Below the pieces are notes generated by a model. The model was not told the origin of the DNA. It made no database searches and saw nothing but the letters and a program-made list of their open reading frames with translations. Positions 8,705 to 17,644 of a DNA stretch of 64,000 bases are shown here, piece after piece. Numbering within the stretch: the first letter of the stretch is position 1; every line of letters begins with the position of its first letter. The position numbers and the translations under genes are program-made. The stretch is from Thermoactinomyces mirandus (GTDB lineage: Bacteria > Bacillota > Bacilli > Thermoactinomycetales > Thermoactinomycetaceae), in assembly GCF_013868055.1 (NCBI RefSeq), contig NZ_JACEOL010000029.1, positions 18,312 through 82,311 of the forward strand. The letters are read 5' to 3'.

Positions 8705-9133
8705 CTAGCACATTTTGTTTAGCATATCTACTCTGATTTGGTGTCTGCCGCCGTCATATTTTTGATTGATAAAAACCTTACATATTTTTTTGGCCAGTGT
8801 TTTTCCAACGATACCGCTTCCAATTGTGACAATCGTTGATTTATTGTGCCTTCTCGTCATTTGGGCCGAATGTTCATTGCAGACGTTGGCACAGATAATC
8901 CCTTTATATTTGTTGGCGACCATGAATGAGCCGACACCATATTCATCTATGACAATTCCGCGGTCAGCCTTGTTGTCCCGGATCGCCTCCGCCACCCTTT
9001 TGGCGGATTCAACGAAATTCAAATCATTTTCCGGTGTTTCATCCAATACCTCATGCCCAAGGCTTTCGATAAGTCCCTTCAGTTCGGTTTTCAATTCAAA
9101 CCCCTTGTCATCACTACCAATGGCAATTTTCAT
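8705..9133 (-). CDS. lacA: Galactose-6-phosphate isomerase subunit LacA
   Basis: 142 residues of the same fold: MKIAIGSDDKGFELKTELKGL, DRGIVIDEYGVGSFMVANKYKG and TIGSGIVGKTLAKKI. LacA has an aspartate/glutamate (IDEYG) where RpiB and LacB carry the catalytic cysteine, as seen here, and acts only as a heteromer with LacB. It is the first enzyme gene downstream of lacR. Confidence 0.95.
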   Translation of the reverse strand: MKIAIGSDDKGFELKTELKGLIESLGHEVLDETPENDLNFVESAKRVAEAIRDNKADRGIVIDEYGVGSFMVANKYKGIICANVCNEHSAQMTRRHNKSTIVTIGSGIVGKTLAKKICKVFINQKYDGGRHQIRVDMLNKMC

Positions 9134-9154
9134 TTACAATCCTCTCCCGCTTGA

Positions 9155-9910
9155 TCAGTTAATGATTTTGCATATTTCTTCATAGAAGTTTTTGTATTCG
9201 ACAGGAATTTTGTTATCGGTAATAATCGCTGTCACTTCATTGACATTACATATTTTTTGAAAAGCGCAAACTCCAAATTTTGTGCTGTCCGTAATGATAT
9301 ACCTGTAATTGGAATTTTTCAGGACGATCCGCTGAATGGCTCCTTCTTCTTCATCCGCTGTTGTAATCTGATCCCCGTCAATTCCGTTTGTACCGATAAA
9401 AGCTTTTTGCACTTTGATATCCCTTATCCATTTACTGGTAAAATATCCGACAAATGTTTTTGTTCTTTCCCGTAATCTGCCCCCGATTAAAATCACATTA
9501 AAATTTTTGTTTTCCTGAAACCTGTTAAAGATGGAGATGGAGTTGGTAATCACGTTAAGGGAACTCACATCAATGTAATCGTAAATAAATTCGGTAGTTG
9601 TTCCCGGGCCGATAAAAATCGTATCATTATTTTCAATCAGCTTGGCCGCTTTTTCCGCTACATATTTTTTTTCCTTGATATTTAATGCTTTTTTCTCTGT
9701 ATGGGACAGCTCAATGTATTGATCTTTTGTTTTTTTCTTTGCGCCTCCATGAATCCGGGTAATCAGGCCCTGGTTCTCGAGGTACTTGAAATCACGCCTG
9801 ATTGTCATTTCCGTTACGCCCAGCATTTCTGCTGCCTCAGAAACTTTCAGAAACAATTTTTCTTCAATCATTTGCAAAATACGCTTATGTCTTTCATCCC
9901 TCAGCCTCAT
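9155..9910 (-). CDS. lacR: DeoR-family repressor of the galactose/tagatose operon
   Basis: About 251 residues. The N-terminal winged helix (RHKRILQMIEEKLFLKVSEAAEMLGVTEMTIRRDFKYLE) is the DeoR signature. The C-terminal sugar-phosphate sensor domain has TIFIGPGTTTEFIYDY and KAFIGTNGIDGDQITTADEEEG. I choose the ATG at 9910, five bases from an AAAGG site. LacR proteins typically respond to tagatose-6-phosphate. The gene is the first of the operon, so it is likely autoregulated through the repeats between its promoter and start. Confidence 0.9.
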   Translation of the reverse strand: MRLRDERHKRILQMIEEKLFLKVSEAAEMLGVTEMTIRRDFKYLENQGLITRIHGGAKKKTKDQYIELSHTEKKALNIKEKKYVAEKAAKLIENNDTIFIGPGTTTEFIYDYIDVSSLNVITNSISIFNRFQENKNFNVILIGGRLRERTKTFVGYFTSKWIRDIKVQKAFIGTNGIDGDQITTADEEEGAIQRIVLKNSNYRYIITDSTKFGVCAFQKICNVNEVTAIITDNKIPVEYKNFYEEICKIIN

Positions 9911-9919
9911 CACTACCTT

Positions 9920-9989
9920 TCGTTAATGTTCGAAAATGTTCTTTTTTGTTTTCTTCTATCATTATATAGGGTAAGTTTATTTTCAGCAA
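9920..9989 (-). promoter_or_regulatory. lacR operon promoter with candidate operator repeats
   Basis: On the minus strand TTGCTG, a 17 base spacer and TATAAT (9961-9989) form a good sigma-A promoter. Between it and the start are two GAACATT-like repeats (GAACATTTTCGAACATT), a plausible DeoR/LacR operator. Confidence 0.6.
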
Positions 9990-10068
9990 TAGCCATCCAG
10001 CTTAGTCACCAATCGTTCATAAACTTTTAAACATGTTTTTATATAGTTATCAAATGATAGAGTCCATG

Positions 10069-10102
10069 AAAAAAGCCCATATATTTAAACAATACATGGG
10101 CT
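10069..10102 (-). terminator. Terminator downstream of the HAD gene
   Basis: AGCCCAT and ATGGGCT form a stem with a 15 base loop, and the minus strand continues into a T-run. No gene runs on the plus strand here, so it serves the upstream minus-strand HAD gene. Confidence 0.6.
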
Positions 10103-10137
10103 CATACTGTAGAAAAACATATCCAGGATAACGATTT

Positions 10138-10248
10138 TCAGGACTCCGTTTCGTCTCCGTCTTGCAAAGAAACGGTCAATATGTCTCCAGAAATTGCTCC
10201 ATTAACCTTTGAATGAAATTTTGACCCGTCCATATTGACATCATCCAT
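10138..10248 (-). CDS. Possible 36-residue protein of unknown function
   Basis: An open frame from an ATG at 10248 gives MDDVNMDGSKFHSKVNGAIS followed by GDILTVSLQDGDETES. It lies between the HAD gene and its terminator. The alternating strand-like pattern resembles a fragment of a beta-domain, but I recognise no family. A weak GAGG lies too far upstream to decide the start. It may be a gene remnant or chance. Confidence 0.2.
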   Translation of the reverse strand: MDDVNMDGSKFHSKVNGAISGDILTVSLQDGDETES

Positions 10249-10280
10249 TAAAAAAATTCATTTCCTCTTCACATCAGTAG

Positions 10281-11150
10281 TTAATTCCTTCTATTTTTTA
10301 TAATCCCAAAAAATTTTTCCAGCAAAAAATGATACAATCCATCTTCATAATAAGGATATTTTGTAACCTCATCTGCCTGGTTTCGGACAAAATCCATTGC
10401 ATTTTTCATGGCAACCGAATAGCCGGCCAGTTCAAACATGGGCAAATCATTTTCACTATCGCCGACAGCCATTAACTCTGCCGGGGACAAACCATATTCG
10501 TCCAGCAATAAACGAAGTCCTGTTGCTTTGGACACATGATTTACAGCGATTTCTGCGTTATGGCTGGAAGAGGAGGAGATGGAGAAATTCATTTTGTTCC
10601 GCATCCGGCTTAGCTGCGCTTTCCAGTCTTTCATTTTCTCGCAGTCTCTGCTGAAAAAGTATATTTTCACCACATTTTCCGTAACAATGTGATCAACCCA
10701 ATGAATTTTATAAGCAAGCGCCATTTTCCGTGAAATATATTCATTTTCCTGCAGCGTGGCCGGTTTCGTCTGGTTAACTTCGTTCTCCATCCCTGTTTGA
10801 TCGGCAGCCAGTGCAAACCGGGGGCCTTTGGTTGAATGAATCTCATAGTATAAGCCATTTTTCCTGGCAGCGGAAATGACTTCTTTCACAATATCTTGCT
10901 CCAACGTATGATGCACGATTTTTTTATCCCCGGCATAACATCCCGCTCCATTGGAAGATACAATCCCATCCAGATGAAGATCTGCAGGAATGACATCAAT
11001 GACTTCCGTATGTGTTCTGCCGGTAGCCACAAAAATCTTTATTTTCCTTTGTTGCATTCTAAATAAAATGTCAGCCAATTTGGAATTGACTGAACTATCC
11101 TGATCCAGCAATGTTCCATCCATATCTAGCGCTACTGCATTAATCGTCAT
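10281..11150 (-). CDS. Cof-type HAD-IIB sugar phosphatase
   Basis: 289 residues. Motif I is ALDMDGTLLDQDS (nucleophile Asp and acid Asp), motif II is IFVATGRTHTEV and motif IV is MAVGDSENDLPMFELAG, with the Cof-type cap between. Such enzymes dephosphorylate sugar phosphates or flavin precursors. The gene is close to the lac/gat operon, so relief of sugar-phosphate stress is possible, but the substrate cannot be read from sequence. It stands alone with its own terminator. Confidence 0.88.
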   Translation of the reverse strand: MTINAVALDMDGTLLDQDSSVNSKLADILFRMQQRKIKIFVATGRTHTEVIDVIPADLHLDGIVSSNGAGCYAGDKKIVHHTLEQDIVKEVISAARKNGLYYEIHSTKGPRFALAADQTGMENEVNQTKPATLQENEYISRKMALAYKIHWVDHIVTENVVKIYFFSRDCEKMKDWKAQLSRMRNKMNFSISSSSSHNAEIAVNHVSKATGLRLLLDEYGLSPAELMAVGDSENDLPMFELAGYSVAMKNAMDFVRNQADEVTKYPYYEDGLYHFLLEKFFGIIKNRRN

Positions 11151-11394
11151 CTCAGATTAATCCTTTCACATTGAATTATCTATTTCACTTATTAACATTC
11201 TTATAAATTATTTCCTCTCATTACAATTTACATGTCTATAATAAATAAATCAATACGAAGGCAAAACTTGCGAATTGCAAGACATGGCACATAAAAAAGC
11301 GGTCAAAGTTTTAAGTGTTTTACCACATCCATGATAAGCCTCTTCCCTCACCTGATAAAGAGGAAACGAGGCAAGGATTTCCAGCAAAAAAGCC

Positions 11395-11440
11395 AAAAAA
11401 ATATGCCCCCTTCATACCAAAGGCATCAAGGGGGCGTTTT
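11395..11440. terminator. Terminator of glnA
   Basis: GCCCCCTT and AAGGGGGC form an 8 bp stem flanked by an A-run on one side and a T-run on the other. It therefore works on the minus strand for glnA. The rest of the gap from 11151 shows no gene. Confidence 0.8.
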
Positions 11441-11443
11441 TGA

Positions 11444-12778
11444 TTAGTACAGATTCATGTACTGTTCACGTTCCCACGGATGGACGTTCGTACGGAACAT
11501 ATCCCATTCAATTTCCTTGGCTTCTACAAAGTGGGACAAGGCATGTTCCCCGAGCGCCTCGACCATCACCGGGTTGTTTTGCAATTCAATCAAGGCCACT
11601 TCCAGGTTTTCCGGCAGATTATCAATTCCGGCATCTCGCCGCTCCTGTTCATCCATGATATAGATATTGCGATCCGTATGGTTGGGAAGCGGCAATTTGT
11701 TTTTGATCCCATCCAGTCCTGCTTTTAACATGACGGCCAAAGCCAGGTACGGGTTTGCAGCCGGGTCTGGGGAACGCACTTCAATCCGGGTGCTGAGGCC
11801 GCGCGACGCCGGTACACGTACCAGAGGACTGCGGTTTTTGGGAGACCAGGCAACATAACACGGAGCTTCATAACCCGGAACAAGCCGTTTGTATGAATTA
11901 ACCAGCGGATTGGTAATCGCGGTAAAGGAACGGGCATGTTTCAGGATCCCGGCCAAAAAATAACGGGCTGTTTCACTGAGACCCAATTCATCAGTTTCAT
12001 CATAGAAAACATTTTCATTGCCACGGAACAGCGACATGTGACAATGCATTCCGGAACCATTAACACCAAACAGCGGTTTCGGCATGAAGGTGGCATGCAG
12101 GCCATAGCGGCGCGCCACATTTTTTACCACCAGTTTGAACGACTGAATATTGTCTGCTGTCGTCACCGCATTCGCATATTTGAAATCAATTTCATGCTGT
12201 CCGGGTGCTACCTCATGGTGGGAAGCTTCCACTTCAAAACCGATCTGATCCAGTGTAAGAACGATGTCACGACGGCAGTTTTCCCCCAAATCCATCGGGG
12301 CCAAATCAAAATAGCCGCCTTTGTCATTCAGGTTAAGTGTCGGTTCTCCGTTTTCATCTGTCTTGAACAGAAAAAACTCGGGTTCGGTTCCGACATTGAA
12401 GGAGGTATAGCCCATTTCTTCCGCTTCTCTGAGCACCCGTTTCAAAATACTGCGCGGATCTCCTTCAAATGGTGCGCCGTCGGGATTGTGGATATCACAG
12501 ACAAGCCCGGCTACTTTGGCATTTTCATTTCCCCACGGGTAAATGACAAAGGTATCCAGATCCGGATATAGATACATATCCGATTCTTCGATTCGTACAA
12601 ATCCTTCAATCGAGGATCCATCAAACATCATTTTGTTATCCAGTGCTTTTTCCAGCTGGCTGCGCGGAATTTCCACATTTTTGATCGTACCCAGCAAATC
12701 GGTAAAGATCAGGCGGATATACGCAACATTTTCTTCCTGAACGATTCGTAAAATATCATCTTTTGAATATTTAGCCAT
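11444..12778 (-). CDS. glnA: Glutamine synthetase type I-alpha
   Basis: 444 residues, the exact length of Bacillus-type GSI-alpha. Visible motifs are [30 protein letters not shown], the ATP/glutamate site [12 protein letters not shown] and the lid [14 protein letters not shown]. The adenylylation tyrosine loop of enteric GSI-beta is absent. It makes glutamine from glutamate, ammonia and ATP, and in Bacillus feedback-inhibited GlnA controls GlnR and TnrA by protein contact. It is cotranscribed behind glnR (41 base gap) under a GlnR box. Confidence 0.98.
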   Translation of the reverse strand: MAKYSKDDILRIVQEENVAYIRLIFTDLLGTIKNVEIPRSQLEKALDNKMMFDGSSIEGFVRIEESDMYLYPDLDTFVIYPWGNENAKVAGLVCDIHNPDGAPFEGDPRSILKRVLREAEEMGYTSFNVGTEPEFFLFKTDENGEPTLNLNDKGGYFDLAPMDLGENCRRDIVLTLDQIGFEVEASHHEVAPGQHEIDFKYANAVTTADNIQSFKLVVKNVARRYGLHATFMPKPLFGVNGSGMHCHMSLFRGNENVFYDETDELGLSETARYFLAGILKHARSFTAITNPLVNSYKRLVPGYEAPCYVAWSPKNRSPLVRVPASRGLSTRIEVRSPDPAANPYLALAVMLKAGLDGIKNKLPLPNHTDRNIYIMDEQERRDAGIDNLPENLEVALIELQNNPVMVEALGEHALSHFVEAKEIEWDMFRTNVHPWEREQYMNLY

Positions 12779-12819
12779 CGTGACATTGCTCCCTTCATCC
12801 AGATGTCGTCATTTCAATC

Positions 12820-13224
12820 CTAATGGCGGAAAAACCGCGAAAACTCGCCATGGGTCAAAGGGATTTTCCCCGGGCGGTCCGGATAAATCAACTGCCTCTT
12901 TACCATCCGTCTCAATTCCCGCTCCGACAATTCCCTTTTTGCTTTTTCCGCTTCTTTTCTTGCTTCCTTAATTTCCTGGGACTGTTTTAACATCTCCCGA
13001 ATCCCCGCGATGTTAATTCCTTTTTCCAAGTAAGATTTAATCTGCAACAGACGGTCCACATCATTAAAGGAAAACAGTCTCTGGTTTCCTTTTGTTCGGG
13101 CCGGATAAATCAGGCCTTGCTTTTCGTAATACCGGATCTGCCGCGGAGTCAATTCGGTGAGTCTGGTTACAATCCCTATCGGAAACAAAGGCATATTCCG
13201 TCTTTCTGCATCTCTCAAAACCAT
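12820..13224 (-). CDS. glnR: MerR-family nitrogen repressor GlnR
   Basis: 134 residues from an ATG at 13224, seven bases behind an AAAGGGGGC site. The N-terminal MerR helix-turn-helix reads FPIGIVTRLTELTPRQIRYYEKQGLI, followed by the wing (TKGNQRLFSFNDVDRLLQIKSYLEKG). The C-terminal tail RRMVKRQLIYPDRPGKIPLTHGEFSRFF is the autoinhibitory/GlnA-sensing region found only in GlnR. It represses glnRA when glutamine is plentiful. A TGTNA-N7-TNACA box lies just upstream of its -35 element. Confidence 0.95.
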   Translation of the reverse strand: MVLRDAERRNMPLFPIGIVTRLTELTPRQIRYYEKQGLIYPARTKGNQRLFSFNDVDRLLQIKSYLEKGINIAGIREMLKQSQEIKEARKEAEKAKRELSERELRRMVKRQLIYPDRPGKIPLTHGEFSRFFRH

Positions 13225-13271
13225 CGACAAAGCCCCCTTTCACATGCGGGATTGTCGTCTCTTCATTTTTT

Positions 13272-13300
13272 ATTTTATTTATGTCATGTTTCTTTGTCAA
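13272..13300 (-). promoter_or_regulatory. glnRA promoter
   Basis: Minus strand TTGACA, a 17 base spacer and TAAAAT: a near-consensus sigma-A promoter upstream of glnR. Confidence 0.75.
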
Positions 13301-13304
13301 TACA

Positions 13305-13321
13305 TGTAAGAAAAATTAACA
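13305..13321. promoter_or_regulatory. GlnR/TnrA box of glnRA
   Basis: TGTAA-N7-TAACA matches TGTNA-N7-TNACA perfectly and lies 5 bases upstream of the -35 element, as in the Bacillus glnRA operon. Confidence 0.8.
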
Positions 13322-13341
13322 CGAGTTTATTTGAATGTCAT

Positions 13342-13371
13342 AAAGCCGCCCTCCCGAAGGAGCGCGGCTTT
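13342..13371. terminator. Hairpin with tetraloop downstream of the DUF456 gene
   Basis: AAAGCCG...CGGCTTT stem with a TTCG-type tetraloop, directly after the DUF456 stop codon. The T-run is stronger on the plus strand, so it may act in both directions. Confidence 0.6.
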
Positions 13372-13372
13372 T

Positions 13373-13858
13373 TCAAGCCCAGAATACCAGGACGAAAAAC
13401 CAGATCAGAATGCCCGTCAACACAATAAATTTGGCAAAGATCCCTCCCAAGAAGCCGATCAAAGTGCCATAAGCAATACGCAAGGCGACTGTCACCGATT
13501 TTTTCAGGACCAGTTCCAGGGCAAATACCAGCAAAAAAGGACCGGCAATAACCCCGACGGGCCCCATTACGACAGGAATTATGATGACTCCCAAAATGGC
13601 GGCGGCTACTGATAAGGCGTTCCCGCCAAATTTTTTGACAGCAATGCTGCTTGAAACATAATCAACCAGAATCAACAAAATGGCCAGAATCAGTACGGTA
13701 ATCCAAAAGCCAAACCCCAATTGGCCGGAATCAATCAAAAACTGGTAAATGACAAAGCCGGCGATCATCAACGGAGCATCAGGCAGGGCCGGAACAATCA
13801 GCCCAAGATAAGCCAGGATAAACAACAGGATGATGATCCCCCACCATAGCATGTCCAA
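13373..13858 (-). CDS. DUF456 membrane protein (YqgC-like)
   Basis: 161 residues made almost entirely of five or six hydrophobic helices, with glycine-rich GVIIIPVVMGPVGVIAGPFL, the typical DUF456 repeat. The TTG at 13858 is ten bases after an AAGGAG site; an ATG six bases later is an alternative start. The function of the family is unknown. It follows ynbB closely on the same strand and likely shares its message. Confidence 0.8.
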   Translation of the reverse strand: MDMLWWGIIILLFILAYLGLIVPALPDAPLMIAGFVIYQFLIDSGQLGFGFWITVLILAILLILVDYVSSSIAVKKFGGNALSVAAAILGVIIIPVVMGPVGVIAGPFLLVFALELVLKKSVTVALRIAYGTLIGFLGGIFAKFIVLTGILIWFFVLVFWA

Positions 13859-13887
13859 TGGAAATGTCTCCTTTCTGTCTGTTTATA

Positions 13888-15150
13888 TTAAAAATGCCCT
13901 GTTTCGATCATGAAATCCATGGCCTGGGCCAGACCAATCTTTACATGAGAATAGGTCAATCCTCCCTGGATGTAGGCAATATAGGGCGGCCGGAGAGGAC
14001 CGTCCGCAGAAAGTTCAATGCTGGCTCCCTGCACAAAAGTTCCGGCAGCCATGATCACTTCATCTTCATAACCGGGCATGGGTGACGGAACCGGCAAAAT
14101 ATGTGCATCAATGGGGGAAGCGGATTGAATTCCCCGGCAAAAAGCAATTAATAACTCCGGTTTTCCCAGATACACCTGCTGAATAATATCGGTTCTTTTT
14201 TCATTCCATGCAGGAGTGGTTTTAAAACCGGTTTCCTCCAGGAAAGCGGCTGTGAAAATCGCCCCTTTTAACGCTTCGCCGACGACATGGGGAGCCATGA
14301 ACAGCCCTTGATAATAATCATGCATGTGACCAAAGGTAGCTCCGCCTTCCACACCAATTCCGGGAGCCACCAGCCGGGCACTTGCTTTTTCAACCAACTC
14401 GCTTTTTCCTGCTATGTATCCTCCCGATTTTGCCATTCCTCCGCCCGGGTTCTTGATCAGGGAGCCCGCGATCAGATCCGCTCCTGCGGCTGTCGGCTCT
14501 TCCTGTTCGACAAACTCTCCATAACAGTTGTCGACAAAAATCACCGATTGGGGGCTTATCTCCCGTACACGCCGAATCATCTGCCTGATTTCCCTGATTG
14601 TAAAAGACGGCCGGTCAGCGTAACCTCGTGACCGTTGGATAGCCACCATGCGTGTACGGGAATTTGCCGCTTTTTCAAACGCCAGCCAGTCAATCGCATT
14701 TTCCTTTGTCAAAGGAATTTCGCGATAAGAAACCCCGTAATCGGCCAGCGAACCAGAACCGTCTCTGGATGAACCGATCACCTGATGTAATGTGTCGTAA
14801 GGGCGTCCCGTCAAATAAACCAATTCATCTCCGGGTCGCAACACCCCGTATAAACAGGCAGAAATAGCATGGGTTCCCGAGATTATGTTTGGCCTTACCA
14901 ACGCTTGCTCCGCACCAACTATTTGAGCAAAAACTTTCTCAAACGTTTCCCTGCCAAGATCATCGTAACCGTAGCCGGTTGAAGACTGAAGATGAAGTTC
15001 ACTCACTTTCATTTCCCGATAAGCATTCAGTACCTGCCATTGCTTTAAATCCACATTCTTTTCAACTTCCTTGAGAACCGGTTGAATTTTTTTTTCTGCT
15101 TCCCGGACTTTTTTTTCAATCCATGTTCCATGGTTCAAAGTTTCGTACAC
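13888..15150 (-). CDS. ynbB: Aluminium resistance family PLP protein (YnbB)
   Basis: 420 residues of the Cys/Met-metabolism PLP fold (fold type I). Visible signatures are LQSSTGYGYDDLGRETFEKVFAQ, RPNIISGTHAISACLYGVLRPGD, FVDNCYGEFVEQEEPTAAGADL with the PLP-contacting Asp, and AGSLIKNPGGGMAKSGGYIAG with the Schiff-base Lys. Annotated in Bacillales as a methionine gamma-lyase-like aluminium resistance protein; the real reaction is not established. It sits between hflX and glnR exactly as in Bacillus subtilis. Confidence 0.9.
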   Translation of the reverse strand: MYETLNHGTWIEKKVREAEKKIQPVLKEVEKNVDLKQWQVLNAYREMKVSELHLQSSTGYGYDDLGRETFEKVFAQIVGAEQALVRPNIISGTHAISACLYGVLRPGDELVYLTGRPYDTLHQVIGSSRDGSGSLADYGVSYREIPLTKENAIDWLAFEKAANSRTRMVAIQRSRGYADRPSFTIREIRQMIRRVREISPQSVIFVDNCYGEFVEQEEPTAAGADLIAGSLIKNPGGGMAKSGGYIAGKSELVEKASARLVAPGIGVEGGATFGHMHDYYQGLFMAPHVVGEALKGAIFTAAFLEETGFKTTPAWNEKRTDIIQQVYLGKPELLIAFCRGIQSASPIDAHILPVPSPMPGYEDEVIMAAGTFVQGASIELSADGPLRPPYIAYIQGGLTYSHVKIGLAQAMDFMIETGHF

Positions 15151-15178
15151 AGCTTCATCACATTCCTATTATCAAATC

Positions 15179-16432
15179 TTACCGGATTTGTATCCTGTTT
15201 CTTAACTCTGCGGGCAACCGTTCAAAATCGGCATGGGAGAGACGAAACCTTATGCTCATCATCAGTTCATCTGCATTCGATTCAATCATTTCCGCTTTGT
15301 GATGCAACAGGGAAATCCAATCTCCTCGCATCACCGGAATTTCAACTTGTCCCGTGACCATGTCCTCTTGCAGCAATTGCCCGATCTTTTCTTTCAGGCG
15401 CTCCAGATCTGTTTCAGAAAAAGCAGAGACAAACAGGTTTTCCCCTCCACATTGTTTCGGAACAGCACCGGAAAAAAGATCGGTTTTGTTCCATACCTTC
15501 AAGGCAGGAATATTGGATGCTTCCAGACTTGCCAGTACTTGCTCCACCGCTTCGATCTGCTCTTCTGCTTCCGGATGGGACGCATCAATGACATGAAGCA
15601 GCAGGTCTGCTTCCCTGACATGTTCCAGCGTGGAACGGAACGCGGCAACCAGGTGGTGCGGCAACTGGCGAATAAAACCAACCGTATCTGTCAGGATGAC
15701 TTCTTTTCCGGATGGCAGCACAAGCAGGCGCGAAGTCGGGTCCAGGGTAGCAAACAGCTGGTTTTCAGCCAACACTTCAGCGCCGGTAAGCTGATTTAGT
15801 AAAGTCGATTTTCCGGCATTGGTATACCCGACCAGCGCAACTTGGGGAATCCGGTTCTTTTTCCGGTGCTCCTGATGCAGCTGGCGATGTTTCTTGATCC
15901 CTTCCAGTTGCTTCGTCAATAGGCGGATCTGGCGCCGAATATGCCTGCGGTCCGTTTCCAGTTTCTTTTCTCCGGGTCCCCGCGTTCCAATGCCGCCCCC
16001 CAAACGGGACATTTCCTTTCCTTTCCCGGCAAGCCTTGGAAGCATGTACTGCAGCTGAGCCAGTTCCACCTGGATTTTTCCCTCTTTTGTTCTTGCCCGC
16101 TGAGCAAAAATATCCAAAATGAGTTGCGTACGGTCAATCACTTTACAAGGAATTAATGATTCCAGATTCCTGAGTTGCGCCGGGGAAAGTTCCTGGTCAA
16201 AGATGACAAGGTCAATCTGTTTTTCTTCAACCATTTTCGAAATTTCCTCCGCTTTCCCCCGCCCGATCAGCCAGCTCGGATCCTTTCGCCCCCTGAATTG
16301 CAGCACTTTTTCCACCGGAATCGCGTGCGAGGTTTCTGCCAGACTGGTTAACTCATCCAAAGTGGAGCGCAGTTCCCATTCCCGCCTTTTAGGCCCCGAG
16401 CCCACTAAAATCGCTCTTTCTCTTGATTGCAT
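15179..16432 (-). CDS. hflX: Ribosome-associated GTPase HflX
   Basis: 417 residues. The N-terminal HflX domain has FDQELSPAQLRNLE and VIDRTQLILDIFAQRARTKEGK, followed by LPRLAGKGKEMSRLGGGIGTRGPGE. The GTPase domain has G1 ALVGYTNAGKSTLLNQL, G3 LTDTVGFIRQLPH and G4 NKTD. HflX splits stalled or hibernating 70S ribosomes under stress. It lies between spoVK and ynbB in the conserved order. Confidence 0.96.
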   Translation of the reverse strand: MQSRERAILVGSGPKRREWELRSTLDELTSLAETSHAIPVEKVLQFRGRKDPSWLIGRGKAEEISKMVEEKQIDLVIFDQELSPAQLRNLESLIPCKVIDRTQLILDIFAQRARTKEGKIQVELAQLQYMLPRLAGKGKEMSRLGGGIGTRGPGEKKLETDRRHIRRQIRLLTKQLEGIKKHRQLHQEHRKKNRIPQVALVGYTNAGKSTLLNQLTGAEVLAENQLFATLDPTSRLLVLPSGKEVILTDTVGFIRQLPHHLVAAFRSTLEHVREADLLLHVIDASHPEAEEQIEAVEQVLASLEASNIPALKVWNKTDLFSGAVPKQCGGENLFVSAFSETDLERLKEKIGQLLQEDMVTGQVEIPVMRGDWISLLHHKAEMIESNADELMMSIRFRLSHADFERLPAELRNRIQIR

Positions 16433-16458
16433 CTCGTTAATGCCGATTCATTCCTTTC

Positions 16459-17463
16459 TCAGACAAAATACGGTTTTGGCATTTTTTCATTATACCATGA
16501 ACTTGCCCCGGATTTCTGCGCATATTGATCAAACCGCAAATCTTCACACTGGATGGTCATCAATTCCTCTCTGCTGATCTCCCGTTTGCCTATTAACCGG
16601 ACTGCCTGGTGCCGGACAGCCTGCTCAATCAGGTTTCGCACATAACGCGCGTTTCCGAATTCCGTCTTTGAGGTCAGCAATTTCTGCTGCAAATGCTTGC
16701 GAAGTTTATCCCGGGCGGCGGAAGACAGCCGATATTCCCGTTTTTTGACCATTTGGGCCGCGATTTTCATCAATTCATCCAAATGGAAATCCGGGAATTG
16801 AAGATGGATCGGAAATCTTGACGGCAAACCGGGATTAAGTCGCAGAAAAGCTTCCATTTCTTCCGAATAACCGGCCAAAATCAGAACAAAATCATTTTTG
16901 TAATCTTCCATTGATTTTACCATTGTATCGATCGCTTCTTTTCCAAAATCCTTGTCTCCTCCGCGAGCAAGTGAATAAGCTTCATCGATAAACAGGACTC
17001 CTCCCAATGCCTTTCTTACATGTTCCCGCGTCTTTTGCGCCGTATGGCCAATATACTCGCCAACCAAATCTGCCCGCTCCACCTCGATGAAATGACCTTT
17101 TGACAACACTCCCATTTCCTTGAACAGCTTGCTGAGAATGCGTGCCACGGTCGTCTTCCCGGTTCCCGGATTTCCCGAAAAAATCATGTGCAGCACCTGC
17201 TGTTCCGCACTTAAACCCGCGGCTCTTCTTCTTTTTCCGATCTCCAGCCAGGCATAGATTTCTTTAATAAATTCCTTGATTTTATTTAAACCAACCAGCT
17301 GATTCAACTGTTCCAGACAATCTTGCAAAGGCCCTTCCCCACCGGCCGGATCAGAAGGGGAAAACTCAATTGGCCGGGACAGAGAAGCGAAATCTTTTTT
17401 CGGATGATCAAACACCACATGGATCTGGTGCCTGGCATTTCCCGTCATTACTCTCCTGTTCAT
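16459..17463 (-). CDS. spoVK: Stage V sporulation AAA+ ATPase SpoVK
   Basis: I start at ATG 17463 (MNRRVMTGNARHQ), behind a GAGGTGAAACC site, giving 334 residues; the longer frame to 17604 has no support. A CbxX/CfxQ-type AAA+ domain covers about residues 60-310: Walker A FSGNPGTGKTTVARI, Walker B GGVLFIDEAYSL and sensor/arginine-finger segment NPGLPSRFP. SpoVK is expressed in the mother cell and needed for late spore maturation; its substrate is unknown. Conserved neighbour of hflX. Confidence 0.93.
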   Translation of the reverse strand: MNRRVMTGNARHQIHVVFDHPKKDFASLSRPIEFSPSDPAGGEGPLQDCLEQLNQLVGLNKIKEFIKEIYAWLEIGKRRRAAGLSAEQQVLHMIFSGNPGTGKTTVARILSKLFKEMGVLSKGHFIEVERADLVGEYIGHTAQKTREHVRKALGGVLFIDEAYSLARGGDKDFGKEAIDTMVKSMEDYKNDFVLILAGYSEEMEAFLRLNPGLPSRFPIHLQFPDFHLDELMKIAAQMVKKREYRLSSAARDKLRKHLQQKLLTSKTEFGNARYVRNLIEQAVRHQAVRLIGKREISREELMTIQCEDLRFDQYAQKSGASSWYNEKMPKPYFV

Positions 17464-17644
17464 GGTTTCACCTCGTCGTCCGGATTCGCTCATCCCAGTA
17501 TACGCATCCGCCCATTTTTTGGTGAAAAAGTACCCAAAAGACCACCGTTTATTCATCGCCCCCGCTCCAACGAATAAAACAGTAAAAGTTTTTGGCCTGT
17601 GCATATTGGATAAAATAGGAAAATAAAAAAGGAGGAGTGTTCTG

